A stretch of 64,000 nt of DNA, taken from Azospirillaceae bacterium (lineage in GTDB: Bacteria; Pseudomonadota; Alphaproteobacteria; Azospirillales; Azospirillaceae). The notes beneath the pieces were generated by a model, which was not told the DNA's origin, did no database searches, and saw nothing but the letters and a program-made list of their open reading frames with translations. Shown here piece by piece: positions 35,751 through 44,606 of this stretch. Position numbers and translations under genes: made by a program. The DNA is taken from NCBI GenBank assembly GCA_031291675.1, contig JARLIO010000041.1, positions 62,001 to 126,000 on the forward strand, read 5' to 3'. How positions within the stretch are numbered: position 1 is the stretch's first letter; each line of letters begins with the position of its first letter.

Positions 35751-37130
35751 GTGCAAAATATTTCCGAAATACCCAAAAGCCTTCTCAGCCTGATCGGCAA
35801 CACCCCCCTGGTTGAGGTGACGCACCTGGATACCGGGCCGTGCCGCCTGTTTCTCAAACTGGAAAGCGCCAATCCCGGGGGTTCGATCAAGGATCGTCCG
35901 GCGCTGTCCATGATCGAGGCGTTCGAACGCAGCGGACAATTGCAGCCGGGCGGAACATTGGTCGAGGCGACGGCCGGCAATACCGGCCTGGGGCTGGCGC
36001 TGGTCGCCGCGGCCAAGGGATACCGGCTGATCCTGGTGATCCCCGACAAGATGAGCCGTGAAAAGGTGTTTCACCTGAAGGCCATGGGCGCCGAGGTCGT
36101 GATGACCCGATCGGATGTTGGCAAGGGACATCCCGACTATTACCAGGACCGGGCGGCGAAGATCGCCGCGGAACTGCCCGGCGCCGTTTTCGTCAATCAG
36201 TTCGCCAACCCCGCCAATCCCCGGGCTCATGAGACCGGAACTGCCCCGGAAATCTGGGAGCAGATGGGGCGCGACGTCGACGCCGTGGTCTGCGGCGTCG
36301 GTTCGGCCGGCACCCTCACCGGGATCAGCCGCTTCTTCGCCAAGGCCTCGCCCCAGACCGAGATCATTCTGGCCGATCCTGCCGGATCAATCCTGGTCGA
36401 CGTGGTCGAGGGTCGGCCCCCCGGTCAGCCGGGAAGCTGGCTGGTCGAAGGAATTGGCGAGGACTTTATCCCCGAGATCGCCGATTTTTCGCGGGTTAGC
36501 CGCGGTTTCGCGATAACCGATGCCCAATCCTTCGCGGCCGCGCGCGAGCTCCTGAAAAAGGAAGGCATTCTCGCCGGATCTTCATCCGGCACGTTGCTGG
36601 CGGCGGCGCTTCGCTATTGTCGCGAACAGAGCGCGGCCAAACGGGTGGTTTCGTTGGTTCCCGACAGCGGCAACAAGTACCTGTCGAAGATGTTCAACGA
36701 TTTCTGGATGACCGACCAGGGATTCATCGAGCGTCCACGGCAAGGCGACCTGCGCGATCTGATCAGTCGCCGCCACGACGAGGGCGCCGCGATCACCATC
36801 GGCCGCGACGATACCCTGAACACCGCCTATGCGCGGATGAAGCTCTATGACGTCTCGCAGTTGCCGGTGCTCGACGGCTTGAAGGTGGTCGGCATCATCG
36901 ATGAATCCGACCTTCTGCTGGCGGTCTTCGCCGACCGCCGACATTTCGCCAACCCGGTCGACAGTGCGATGAGCCACGGCATCCAGACCCTTTCGCCGAA
37001 CGCTCCCCTGTCGGAACTGCTGTCGGTATTCGACCAGGGCCACGTCGCCGTCGTGGTCGAGGATGACCGTTTCCTGGGTCTGATCACCCGGATCGACCTG
37101 ATCAACCATCTGCGTCGCAAGGTAGACTGA
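35751..37130 (+). CDS. Cystathionine beta-synthase / cysteine synthase with C-terminal CBS pair
   Basis: A 459-residue PLP enzyme. Residues 1 to about 320 are the cysteine synthase fold, with the PLP lysine in NPGGSIKDRPA, the substrate loop VEATAGNTGLG and the phosphate-binding GVGSAGTLTG. Residues from about 335 form a pair of CBS domains (ITIGRDDTLNTAYARMKLYD, then SPNAPLSELLSVFDQ). It condenses serine, or an activated serine, with homocysteine or sulfide. The CBS pair and the adjacent cystathionine lyase-type gene favour cystathionine beta-synthase. The start is GTG 35751, with no convincing ribosome site. The next gene begins three bases after the stop. Confidence 0.87.
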   Translation: MQNISEIPKSLLSLIGNTPLVEVTHLDTGPCRLFLKLESANPGGSIKDRPALSMIEAFERSGQLQPGGTLVEATAGNTGLGLALVAAAKGYRLILVIPDKMSREKVFHLKAMGAEVVMTRSDVGKGHPDYYQDRAAKIAAELPGAVFVNQFANPANPRAHETGTAPEIWEQMGRDVDAVVCGVGSAGTLTGISRFFAKASPQTEIILADPAGSILVDVVEGRPPGQPGSWLVEGIGEDFIPEIADFSRVSRGFAITDAQSFAAARELLKKEGILAGSSSGTLLAAALRYCREQSAAKRVVSLVPDSGNKYLSKMFNDFWMTDQGFIERPRQGDLRDLISRRHDEGAAITIGRDDTLNTAYARMKLYDVSQLPVLDGLKVVGIIDESDLLLAVFADRRHFANPVDSAMSHGIQTLSPNAPLSELLSVFDQGHVAVVVEDDRFLGLITRIDLINHLRRKVD

Positions 37131-37132
37131 CC

Positions 37133-38317
37133 ATGAGCAAACTCTCGGATCACCCTCCCGGTCCGTCCCTGGGCCTGTCCACCCGCGCCATCCATGGCCG
37201 GCAGAAACCGGATCCAACGACCGGGGCGGTGATGACCCCGATCTACGCGACCTCGACCTTTGTGCAGTCGTCGCCCGGCGTTCACAGCGGCTGGGAATAT
37301 TCCCGCTCGGGCAACCCGACCCGGGCCGCGTTCGAAGCCGCCATCGCCGAGCTGGAAGGCGGCAAAGCCGGTTTCGCCTTTGCCTCGGGTCTGGCCGCCG
37401 AGGCGACGGTGCTCGACCTGCTGGAGCATGGCAGTCACGTCGTGATCTCGGACGATGTTTATGGCGGCACTTGGCGGCTGCTCAATCGGGTGCGCAACCA
37501 TTCGGCCAATCTTTCGGTCACCGCTGTCGATGCCACCGATCCCGCGAATGTCGAGGCGGCCATCACCCCGAAAACCGCCCTGATCTGGGTGGAAACGCCG
37601 AGCAATCCCCTGCTCAAACTGGTTGATCTCGCGGCTGTCGGCGCCATTGCCCGGCGGCACGGAATTCTGGCGCTCGCCGATAATACCTTCGCGTCGCCGG
37701 TCAGCCAGCGGCCGCTTGCCCATGGTTTCGACATCGTCATCCATTCCGTCACCAAATATGTCGGTGGCCATTCCGATCTGATCGGCGGTGCCGCGGTGGT
37801 GCGCGACGATGCCGACCTGGCCGCCCGGCTGGCTTTCCTCCACAACGCGATCGGCAGCGTGCTTGATCCGTTTTCCAGCTTTCTCGCCCTGCGCGGCCTG
37901 AAGACGCTGCCGCTGAGAATGGAACGCCATGCCGCCAATGCTCTGGCCGTGGCCCGGTTCCTGGAAAGCCATCCCAAGGTGGAAAAGGTGATCTATCCCG
38001 GTTTGCCCAGCCACCCTCAGCACGCCTTGGCCGAACGCCAGATGACCAACAGCGGTGGCATGGTCGCCTTGTTCGTTGCGGCGGATGCACAGGCCACGGC
38101 CGCTTTGCTGAAACGATTGCAACTGTTTGCCCTGGCGGAAAGCCTGGGCGGTGTTGAAAGCCTGGTCGGGCACCCCTGGACCATGAGCCATGGCTCGGTT
38201 CCCGAGGATCGTCGCCTGGCCCTGGGCATCACCCCGCGACTGATCCGATTGTCGGTCGGCATCGAAGACGCCGACGACCTGATTGCCGATCTCGACCGGG
38301 CGCTGGCCGAAGCCTGA
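37133..38317 (+). CDS. Cystathionine gamma-lyase/gamma-synthase family enzyme
   Basis: A 394-residue PLP enzyme of the Cys/Met metabolism family. Diagnostic parts are the start ZTRAIHGRQKPDPTTGAV-like region near residue 15, YSRSGNPTRAAFEAAIAELEGG, and the PLP lysine in HSVTKYVGGHSDLIGGA. Next to cystathionine beta-synthase, the likely role is cystathionine gamma-lyase, completing conversion of homocysteine to cysteine. Gamma-synthase activity cannot be excluded from sequence. ATG 37133 is two bases after the preceding stop, so the genes are cotranscribed. Confidence 0.88.
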   Translation: MSKLSDHPPGPSLGLSTRAIHGRQKPDPTTGAVMTPIYATSTFVQSSPGVHSGWEYSRSGNPTRAAFEAAIAELEGGKAGFAFASGLAAEATVLDLLEHGSHVVISDDVYGGTWRLLNRVRNHSANLSVTAVDATDPANVEAAITPKTALIWVETPSNPLLKLVDLAAVGAIARRHGILALADNTFASPVSQRPLAHGFDIVIHSVTKYVGGHSDLIGGAAVVRDDADLAARLAFLHNAIGSVLDPFSSFLALRGLKTLPLRMERHAANALAVARFLESHPKVEKVIYPGLPSHPQHALAERQMTNSGGMVALFVAADAQATAALLKRLQLFALAESLGGVESLVGHPWTMSHGSVPEDRRLALGITPRLIRLSVGIEDADDLIADLDRALAEA

Positions 38318-38356
38318 AGGGGTTCCCTTTCCGTTGTGCATCCGGAGACATCAGCC

Positions 38357-39670
38357 ATGACGATTGATTTTGTCCCACCCAAAACGCTTCATGCCGATAC
38401 GCTGGCATTGCATGGCGGTGGCTATCGTGCCGACCCGACCACCGGTGCCGTGGCCGTGCCGATCTATCAGACCACCTCATTCCAGCTGCAAAGCACGGCG
38501 CAGGCGGCCAGGCTCGCCAATCTCGAAGAGATCGGCTTCATGTATACCCGTATCGCCAATCCGACCCAGGATGCGCTCGAACAGCGGCTGGCGGCTTTGG
38601 AGGGCGGTGCCGCGGCGCTGGCGGTCGCCTCCGGACAGGCGGCGTCGGCGATTGCCGTCCTGACCCTGGCAAGGACCGGGGACAATATCGTCACCTCGAC
38701 CGATCTTTACGGCGGAACCTGGAATCTCTTCGCCAATACCCTGAAGCAGTTCGGCATCGAAGCCCGTTTCGTCGATCCGGCCGATCCCGAGAATTTCCGT
38801 CGCGCCACCGATGACAAGACGCGGCTCTATTACGCGGAAACCCTGCCCAATCCGAAGCTGAACGTGTTTCCGATCGGTGAAGTCGCCGCCATCGGGCGTT
38901 CGTTCGGCCTGCCATTGATCATCGACAACACCGCAGCACCGCTGATCGCCCGGCCCCTGGATCATGGTGCGGCGATCGTGGTTTATTCCACGACCAAATA
39001 TATCGGCGGTCATGGCACGGCCATCGGCGGCGTCATCATCGACGGCGGCACGTTCCCCTGGGAAGACTATCCGGCGCGCAATCCGCTGCTGACCCAACCT
39101 GACCCCAGTTATCACGGCGGAATCTGGACCGAACTCGCCAAACCATTCGGACCCGTGGCCTATCTGTTCCGCGCCCGCGCCGGCTTGCTGCGCGATCTCG
39201 GCCCGGCGATTGCCCCGCAGACCGCGTTTCAGTTGATTCAAGGCATTGAAACCCTGCCCTTGCGCATCCAGCGCCACGGAGAAAACGCGATCAAGGTCGC
39301 GAATTACTTGAAGTCACATCCCAAGGTCGAAAGCGTGATCTTCCCCGGTCTGCAAACCGGTGAAAACCGCCGCCGTGCCGAAACCTATCTGCGGCCCGGG
39401 CATTTCGGCGGCCTGGTCGGCTTTGAACTCAAGGATGGAGCCGAGGCCGGCAAGCGCTTCATCGATGCGCTGAGACTGTTTTATCACGTTGCCAATATCG
39501 GCGATGCCCGGTCCCTGGCGATCCATCCGGCGTCGACGACGCATGGGCAATTGTCGGTCGACGATCAGGCCGCGACCGGCGTCACGCCGGGCTATGTCCG
39601 GCTTTCGATCGGCATCGAATATCCCGACGACATCATCGCGGATATCGCCCAGGCGCTGGTTCACGCCTGA
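38357..39670 (+). CDS. metY: O-acetylhomoserine sulfhydrylase
   Basis: A 437-residue PLP enzyme, the usual length for MetY. Features are TLALHGGGYRADPTTGAVAV, TRIANPTQDALEQRLAALEGG, and the PLP lysine in VYSTTKYIGGHGTAIGG, a spacing specific to the O-acetylhomoserine sulfhydrylase branch. It joins O-acetylhomoserine with sulfide or methanethiol; with methanethiol it makes methionine directly. In the MAR pathway this is the step that captures methanethiol, so its place next to mar genes fits. ATG 38357 with GGAG upstream is preferred over GTG 38336. Confidence 0.92.
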   Translation: MTIDFVPPKTLHADTLALHGGGYRADPTTGAVAVPIYQTTSFQLQSTAQAARLANLEEIGFMYTRIANPTQDALEQRLAALEGGAAALAVASGQAASAIAVLTLARTGDNIVTSTDLYGGTWNLFANTLKQFGIEARFVDPADPENFRRATDDKTRLYYAETLPNPKLNVFPIGEVAAIGRSFGLPLIIDNTAAPLIARPLDHGAAIVVYSTTKYIGGHGTAIGGVIIDGGTFPWEDYPARNPLLTQPDPSYHGGIWTELAKPFGPVAYLFRARAGLLRDLGPAIAPQTAFQLIQGIETLPLRIQRHGENAIKVANYLKSHPKVESVIFPGLQTGENRRRAETYLRPGHFGGLVGFELKDGAEAGKRFIDALRLFYHVANIGDARSLAIHPASTTHGQLSVDDQAATGVTPGYVRLSIGIEYPDDIIADIAQALVHA

Positions 39671-39749
39671 TCCGGCGCCTGGGCTTACGACTTCACGAAA
39701 AGCCGAATTTTCCCATCGTTTGATATCGACGTTACGGAAAGGATTGACG

Positions 39750-40808
39750 ATGTTTCACGCTCTCAAACGTCTTCCATCAAAGATAGGCCTGTCGAGGATT
39801 GTGGCGGTCGGCGTTCTCGCCCTGGCCGTGGGCGCGGCACTCCCCTCGGCGGCCCGGGCGGGTGCAACGCTGGATGCGATCAAGGCACGCGGCGTGATCA
39901 AGGTCGGAGTCGGAACCGCTCCGGGATTCTTCACACCCGACAGCAGTGGCCGGTGGCAGGGGTTCTTCGTCGATTTCGGGCGCGCCCTGGCGATCGCCGT
40001 GTTCAACGACCCGGACAAAGTCCAGTTCACCAATTCGTCGCCACAACAGCGCCTGCCCGCCCTGCAATCGGGCGAATTCGATATCCTGTTGTCCGGCGTG
40101 ACCCAGACGATCAGCCGCGCGACCCATCTGGGTTTCCATTTCGGCCCGGTCATTTTTTACGACGGCCAGGGCCTGCTGGTCGCGAAGAAGCTCGGCATCA
40201 CCAAGGGCAGTCAGCTTGATGGTGCGACCGTGTGCGTTCAGACCGGTACGACGGGTGAACTCAACATTGCCGACTTCTTCCGCCAGAACAAGATCAGCTT
40301 CAAACCGGTCGTGATCGAGGAAACCAGCCAATTCCGCGACGCGTTCGCGACAGGCCGTTGCGACGTTCTGACCCAGGATTCCTCGGATCTGGCGATCGAA
40401 CGGATCCAGCTTCCCAAGCCCGACGATTACGTGTTGCTGCCCGAACGCATTTCCAAGGAGCCTCTGGCGCCGGCGATCCGCTATGGCGATGACCAGTGGC
40501 TGGAGATCGTCAATTGGGTGGTCTACGCCACGATTCAGGCCGAGGAATATGGCATCACCAGCGCCAATGTCGACAGCTTCCTGACCAGTGACGACCCGGG
40601 CATCAAGCGGTTCCTCGGGGTTGACCCGACCCTTGGTGAAGCAGCCAAGCTGGACCCGAAATTCGCCTATACCATCATCAAGACCTTGGGCAATTACGGC
40701 GAGATCTTCGACCGCAATGTCGGCCCCAACACCAAAGTCGGGTTCGAACGCGGCTATAACCGGCTTTGGACCCAGGGTGGTCTGCTTTATTCACCGCCGT
40801 TCCGGTAA
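39750..40808 (+). CDS. AapJ-like general amino-acid binding protein
   Basis: A 352-residue periplasmic binding protein of the polar amino-acid family, AapJ branch. The signal peptide is VGVLALAVGAALPSAARA. The mature part begins ATLDAIKARGVIKVGVGTAP and contains FDILLSGVTQTISRATHLGF and VCVQTGTTGELNIADFF. ATG 39750 follows GGAAAGGA. Two AapQ/AapM-type permeases follow. The gene comes right after metY, suggesting uptake of sulfur amino acids such as cystine or methionine derivatives, though AapJ proteins are often broad in specificity. Confidence 0.88.
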   Translation: MFHALKRLPSKIGLSRIVAVGVLALAVGAALPSAARAGATLDAIKARGVIKVGVGTAPGFFTPDSSGRWQGFFVDFGRALAIAVFNDPDKVQFTNSSPQQRLPALQSGEFDILLSGVTQTISRATHLGFHFGPVIFYDGQGLLVAKKLGITKGSQLDGATVCVQTGTTGELNIADFFRQNKISFKPVVIEETSQFRDAFATGRCDVLTQDSSDLAIERIQLPKPDDYVLLPERISKEPLAPAIRYGDDQWLEIVNWVVYATIQAEEYGITSANVDSFLTSDDPGIKRFLGVDPTLGEAAKLDPKFAYTIIKTLGNYGEIFDRNVGPNTKVGFERGYNRLWTQGGLLYSPPFR

Positions 40809-40840
40809 TCCCGCTGGATCGCCGAGGGAAACCCGGAACG

Positions 40841-42061
40841 ATGGTGAAGCCGAACCCTTCGGGCTTCTTCACCCCACGGGGCCGACATCGGCCCCGTGGC
40901 TTTCCGGCCGCGCTGCTGCGGGCGCTGCGCGACTGGTGGGGTGACCAACCCCTGAGCCAATTCGCCCTGCTGGCCGGAGCGGCGCTGATCTTTGGCTTCT
41001 TTGGCGGCAACGTTGCGGACAACATGCAACGGCTCGGCATTACGCCGGGATTTGCTTTCCTCCATCGCGCGGCCAATTTCGAAATTGGTGAGTCCCTGAT
41101 TTCGTACACCGCCGCGGATAGCTACGCCCGCGCAATTTGGGTTGGTGTCCTGAATACCGCGGCGGTGGCCGCGATCGGCTGTGTGCTGGCCAGTGTGCTC
41201 GGCGTTTTCCTGGGGATCGCCCGCTTGTCGCGCAATCCGTTGCTGTCGGGACTGGTCCAAATCTATGTCGAGATCGTTCGCAATACGCCGCTGCTGCTCC
41301 AACTGTTCTTCTGGAATGCCATCGCCCATGCCCTGCCGTCGCCCCGCCAGGCTTTCAGCCTGGGCGAGACGGTATTTCTGAGCAATCGGGGGGTCTATTT
41401 GCCGGCGTTCCGCGAGGCAGCGGCGGGCCGTGCGCTCCTGATTGCGGTTCTGGTCGCGGCGGGTTTGGTCGTGGTCGCGATGACCGCGATGGCGCGGTGG
41501 CGACGTTGCCAATCATGGGGACGGCGTTGGGCTGTGCTGGCGCTTGCGGTCGTGCTCCCGCTTGCCGGCTTCGCCGCCTCGGAGATTTCATTCGCGCTCG
41601 AAGTGCCACAGCTTCGAGGCTTCAATTTCGCCGGCGGCAGCGTGATGTCGCCGGAATTCGCGGCGCTGCTGATCGGGTTGGTCGTCAACACCGCGGCGAC
41701 AATCTGCGAAATCGTGCGGAGCGGCATCCAGGCGGTATCGATCGGGCAATGGGACGCCGCACGGGCGCTGGGCCTGTCGCAAGGGCGGATCCTGCGCCTG
41801 GTGGTGTTGCCGCAGGCACTGCGCATCATCATCCCGGTCACAACGTCGAGCTATCTCGATCTGACCAAGAATTCCAGCCTGGCCGTGGCGATCGGCTTCC
41901 CGGATCTGGTCAGCATCATCAACACCAGCGCCAACCAGAGCGGCCAAGTGATCGAAACCGTCTTTATCATGATGGCGATCTTTCTTTCGATCAATCTTGC
42001 TGTGTCCCTGGCGATGAACATTTACCATCACAGGCTGTCTCGCCATGGAGGCATCGCATGA
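40841..42061 (+). CDS. AapQ-like amino-acid ABC permease
   Basis: A 406-residue inner-membrane permease with the long N-terminus and periplasmic insertion of AapQ. The core has FFWNAIAHALPSPRQ and the EAA loop WDAARALGLSQGRILRLVVLP. The start is taken as ATG 40841, which places a strong hairpin (40874-40899) inside the first 20 codons. Its stop overlaps the start of aapM by four bases (ATGA). No ATPase gene follows. Confidence 0.85.
   Translation: MVKPNPSGFFTPRGRHRPRGFPAALLRALRDWWGDQPLSQFALLAGAALIFGFFGGNVADNMQRLGITPGFAFLHRAANFEIGESLISYTAADSYARAIWVGVLNTAAVAAIGCVLASVLGVFLGIARLSRNPLLSGLVQIYVEIVRNTPLLLQLFFWNAIAHALPSPRQAFSLGETVFLSNRGVYLPAFREAAAGRALLIAVLVAAGLVVVAMTAMARWRRCQSWGRRWAVLALAVVLPLAGFAASEISFALEVPQLRGFNFAGGSVMSPEFAALLIGLVVNTAATICEIVRSGIQAVSIGQWDAARALGLSQGRILRLVVLPQALRIIIPVTTSSYLDLTKNSSLAVAIGFPDLVSIINTSANQSGQVIETVFIMMAIFLSINLAVSLAMNIYHHRLSRHGGIA
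40874..40899. terminator. Perfect 12-bp hairpin between binding protein and permease region
   Basis: CCACGGGGCCGA and its exact complement are separated by only CA, giving a very stable stem, followed by CTTTCC. Such hairpins after binding-protein genes often stabilise upstream mRNA and reduce permease expression. Here it falls within the predicted first codons of the permease, so either the true start is later or the stem is coding. Function inferred. Confidence 0.55.
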
Positions 42062-43149
42062 CCGATTTTGCCGAACCATCCTTGCCAACCGTCGAGATGC
42101 GCGCCCGCCTGGTTCGGTGGAGGCAACGCTGGTGGCGAGGTCTGTTCGGTTCGCCTGGCACGGCCGCGATTACGCTCGCTTGCATCGTGTTTCTGGCGGC
42201 GGTGGTTCCGCCGATGGTCCGTTGGACGGTGATCGACGCCGTGTGGTTCGGAACCCCGGATGCCTGCCACCTGGCTTCGGGGGCGTGCTGGGCCTTTATC
42301 GGTGAGAAATTCCGCTTCATCCTGTTTGGGTTTTATCCCGCGCCCCTGCAGTGGAAACCGCTCCTGGTCGTGTTGTTGCTGCTCACCGTGATCGCGGTCA
42401 GCGCGGTACCCCGCTGCTGGCACCGCCGCTTGCTGGCGCTTTGGGCCACGGCGATCCCGGTTGCGATCCTGCTGATGGCAGGGGCACCGCAAATCGGCTC
42501 GATCCCGACTGGCAGTTGGGCTGGTCTGCCCTTGACCTTGCTGTTGACGGTGATCAGCCTCGTCGCGGCGCTTCCCTTGGCGCTGTTGCTGGCCCTGGGG
42601 CGCCAGTCGCGCAGGGGCGGGGTGCGTTGGATGTCGATCATCGTCATCGAAGTGATGCGCGGCGTCCCCCTGATCACCGTGCTCTACGCCGCGACCTTGC
42701 TGTTGCCGCTGATGCTGCCGACCGGGCTGACGATCGACAAATTGCTGCGAGCCCAGGTCGCGTTGGTCGTCTTCGTCGCCGCCTATATGGCCGAAATCAT
42801 CCGGGCAGGACTTCAAGGTGTCGGCAACGGTCAGTACGAGGCGGCGAAGTCGCTTGGTTTGGGTTATTGGACCACGCTCCGGCTGGTCGTGCTGCCCCAG
42901 GCGTTGCGGATCGTCATCCCGTCCTTCGTCAACCTGGCGATCGGTGTGCTGCAAAGCACAACGCTGGTGATCGTGATCGGAATGTTCGATTTCCTGAATA
43001 CCGCCCGGGTCTCGGCCAACGATCCCGATTGGCTCGGATTCTTCCACGAAGCCTTCTTCTTTACCGGTGCGGTCTATTTCCTGTTTTCGTTTCTGACCTC
43101 GCGTTACAGCCTGTGGCTTGAGCGGCGCTTGCGGCCGACGGGGCGTTGA
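42058..43149 (+). CDS. AapM-like amino-acid ABC permease
   Basis: A 363-residue inner-membrane permease, partner of the preceding AapQ-like protein. The conserved permease core includes IVIEVMRGVPLITVLYAATL and the EAA loop YEAAKSLGLGYWTTLRLVVLP. ATG 42058 overlaps the aapQ stop. In typical aap operons an ATPase gene (aapP) follows, but here the operon ends. The ATPase must be provided from elsewhere if the importer works. Confidence 0.88.
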   Translation: MTDFAEPSLPTVEMRARLVRWRQRWWRGLFGSPGTAAITLACIVFLAAVVPPMVRWTVIDAVWFGTPDACHLASGACWAFIGEKFRFILFGFYPAPLQWKPLLVVLLLLTVIAVSAVPRCWHRRLLALWATAIPVAILLMAGAPQIGSIPTGSWAGLPLTLLLTVISLVAALPLALLLALGRQSRRGGVRWMSIIVIEVMRGVPLITVLYAATLLLPLMLPTGLTIDKLLRAQVALVVFVAAYMAEIIRAGLQGVGNGQYEAAKSLGLGYWTTLRLVVLPQALRIVIPSFVNLAIGVLQSTTLVIVIGMFDFLNTARVSANDPDWLGFFHEAFFFTGAVYFLFSFLTSRYSLWLERRLRPTGR

Positions 43150-43275
43150 ACGGAACATCTCACCCGAAAGAGCCGGTTCACGGTCCTGGTGGGAGGAGGC
43201 AGGCTTGGTGCCCTCTGCCGGCGTGGTCGATCGCATCATTCCGCTTCGTGGCGTACGAAAGGCTGTTGGCATAAA

Positions 43276-43299
43276 ATACACTACTATTATGTAGTGTAT
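43276..43299. promoter_or_regulatory. Perfect 9-bp palindrome, probable operator
   Basis: ATACACTAC, six-base TATTAT spacer, GTAGTGTAT. It lies about 105 bases before the dioxygenase gene in an AT-rich stretch and has no U-run, so it looks like an operator for a dimeric regulator. Its sequence is unlike the CCATA element of the mar promoters, so a different regulator is implied. Confidence 0.6.
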
Positions 43300-43403
43300 G
43301 CCATGAATCGATCTTGTCTATCGTTTATATAGCCATTAGTCTTCAAAAACGTGCCGATGACGCACGCCCTGGTACCAGGACATCGGAAGCAGAACGGAGC
43401 GCA

Positions 43404-44516
43404 ATGACCATGGCCAGCCACCCGGACGCATACACAATTCCTATCGTCGACCTCTCCCGCTTCACCGGATGCGGATCGACCAGTGACAACGCGGACAGCG
43501 AGAATTTTGTGACGGAACTGCGCCGCATCTTGCACGATTACGGCTTCTTTTATCTGACTGGTCATGGCGTCGACCCGGCCTTGATTGCCGATGTCCTGGC
43601 CGCCGCCAAGCGATTCTTTGCGTTGCCGACACCTGAAAAGCTGGCCATCGACATGGTCAACTCGCCACATTTCCGCGGCTACACCCGCCCAGGAAACGAA
43701 TATACCAGAGGCGAAAAGGACTGGCGTGAACAGCTTGACATCAATACCGAGGGCGCGGCGGTCCCCTGGGATCACAATACACCGGCGTGGAAACGCCTGC
43801 TTGGTCCCAATCAATGGCCCGAAGGTCAGCCCGAGTTGAGGCCTTTGCTGCTTGCTTACCAAGCCGAGGTTACCCGCGTGGCGGTCACTATTCTCAAGGC
43901 TATTGCCATAGCTCTCGGGCAGGACGAAAACGTCTTTCAGGATATCTATACGCCGTTACCGACCCAGCTTTTGAAGATCATCCGCTATCCGGGCCGCGAT
44001 ATCACTGGCAGCGATCAAGGCGTGGGTGCCCACAAGGACGGCGGTCTTGTGACCGTGTTGTTGCAAGACAGAGTCGACGGCCTGCGGGTTCGAACCGATG
44101 ATGGCGTCTGGTTGGGTGCCCCGCCGATTCCCGGCACCTTTGTCGTCAACACCGGGGAATTGCTCGAACTGGCAACCAATGGCTTCATTCGGGCCGACAT
44201 TCATGATGTGATCGCCCCGCCGCAGGGTGTCGAACGCTTCTCCGTGGCCTTTTTCCTCGGGGCCCGACTGGACGCCACCATGCCGGTCATCGATCTGCCC
44301 GATGCGTTGAAAACCGAACACCGTGGCATTGCCGTGGATCCGCTCAATCCGTTGTTTCGCGAGGTCGGGCGCAATCATCTGAAAAGCCGCCTGCGTTCCC
44401 ATCCCGACGTCGCACGCCGCCATCACGCCGATTTGCTCGACAGCGGCGACGGAACGACAAGCATCCTCGATCATAGCCCGGCTCAAGCACCGGTCGCCGC
44501 CGACATCCGATTCTGA
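43404..44516 (+). CDS. Isopenicillin-N-synthase-like non-heme iron oxygenase
   Basis: A 370-residue enzyme of the 2-oxoglutarate/Fe(II)-dependent dioxygenase superfamily. The N-terminal domain reads IPIVDLSRF and GFFYLTGHGVDP. The iron ligands are His-x-Asp in VGAHKDGGLVTVLLQD and a later His in DIHDVIAPPQG, with the cosubstrate RFSVAFF motif. ATG 43404 follows CGGAGCG. It precedes ssuD on the same strand, so desulfonation or oxidation of an organosulfur compound is possible. TauD-type dioxygenases are a different branch, so the substrate is uncertain. Confidence 0.82.
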   Translation: MTMASHPDAYTIPIVDLSRFTGCGSTSDNADSENFVTELRRILHDYGFFYLTGHGVDPALIADVLAAAKRFFALPTPEKLAIDMVNSPHFRGYTRPGNEYTRGEKDWREQLDINTEGAAVPWDHNTPAWKRLLGPNQWPEGQPELRPLLLAYQAEVTRVAVTILKAIAIALGQDENVFQDIYTPLPTQLLKIIRYPGRDITGSDQGVGAHKDGGLVTVLLQDRVDGLRVRTDDGVWLGAPPIPGTFVVNTGELLELATNGFIRADIHDVIAPPQGVERFSVAFFLGARLDATMPVIDLPDALKTEHRGIAVDPLNPLFREVGRNHLKSRLRSHPDVARRHHADLLDSGDGTTSILDHSPAQAPVAADIRF

Positions 44517-44606
44517 CGGCGTTTCGCTTTCCGGCAGCACGAGCGCGGCAGATGCAAGGCCGGTCGTGTCCCCAATCATCCTTCCCTTCACGAGCAACGG
44601 CTTGCC

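Noticed and set aside
38318-38357. SAM-responsive riboswitch before metY
   Set aside because: The gap is too short and no conserved core sequence of a SAM riboswitch could be traced. The gene appears to be cotranscribed with the upstream genes.
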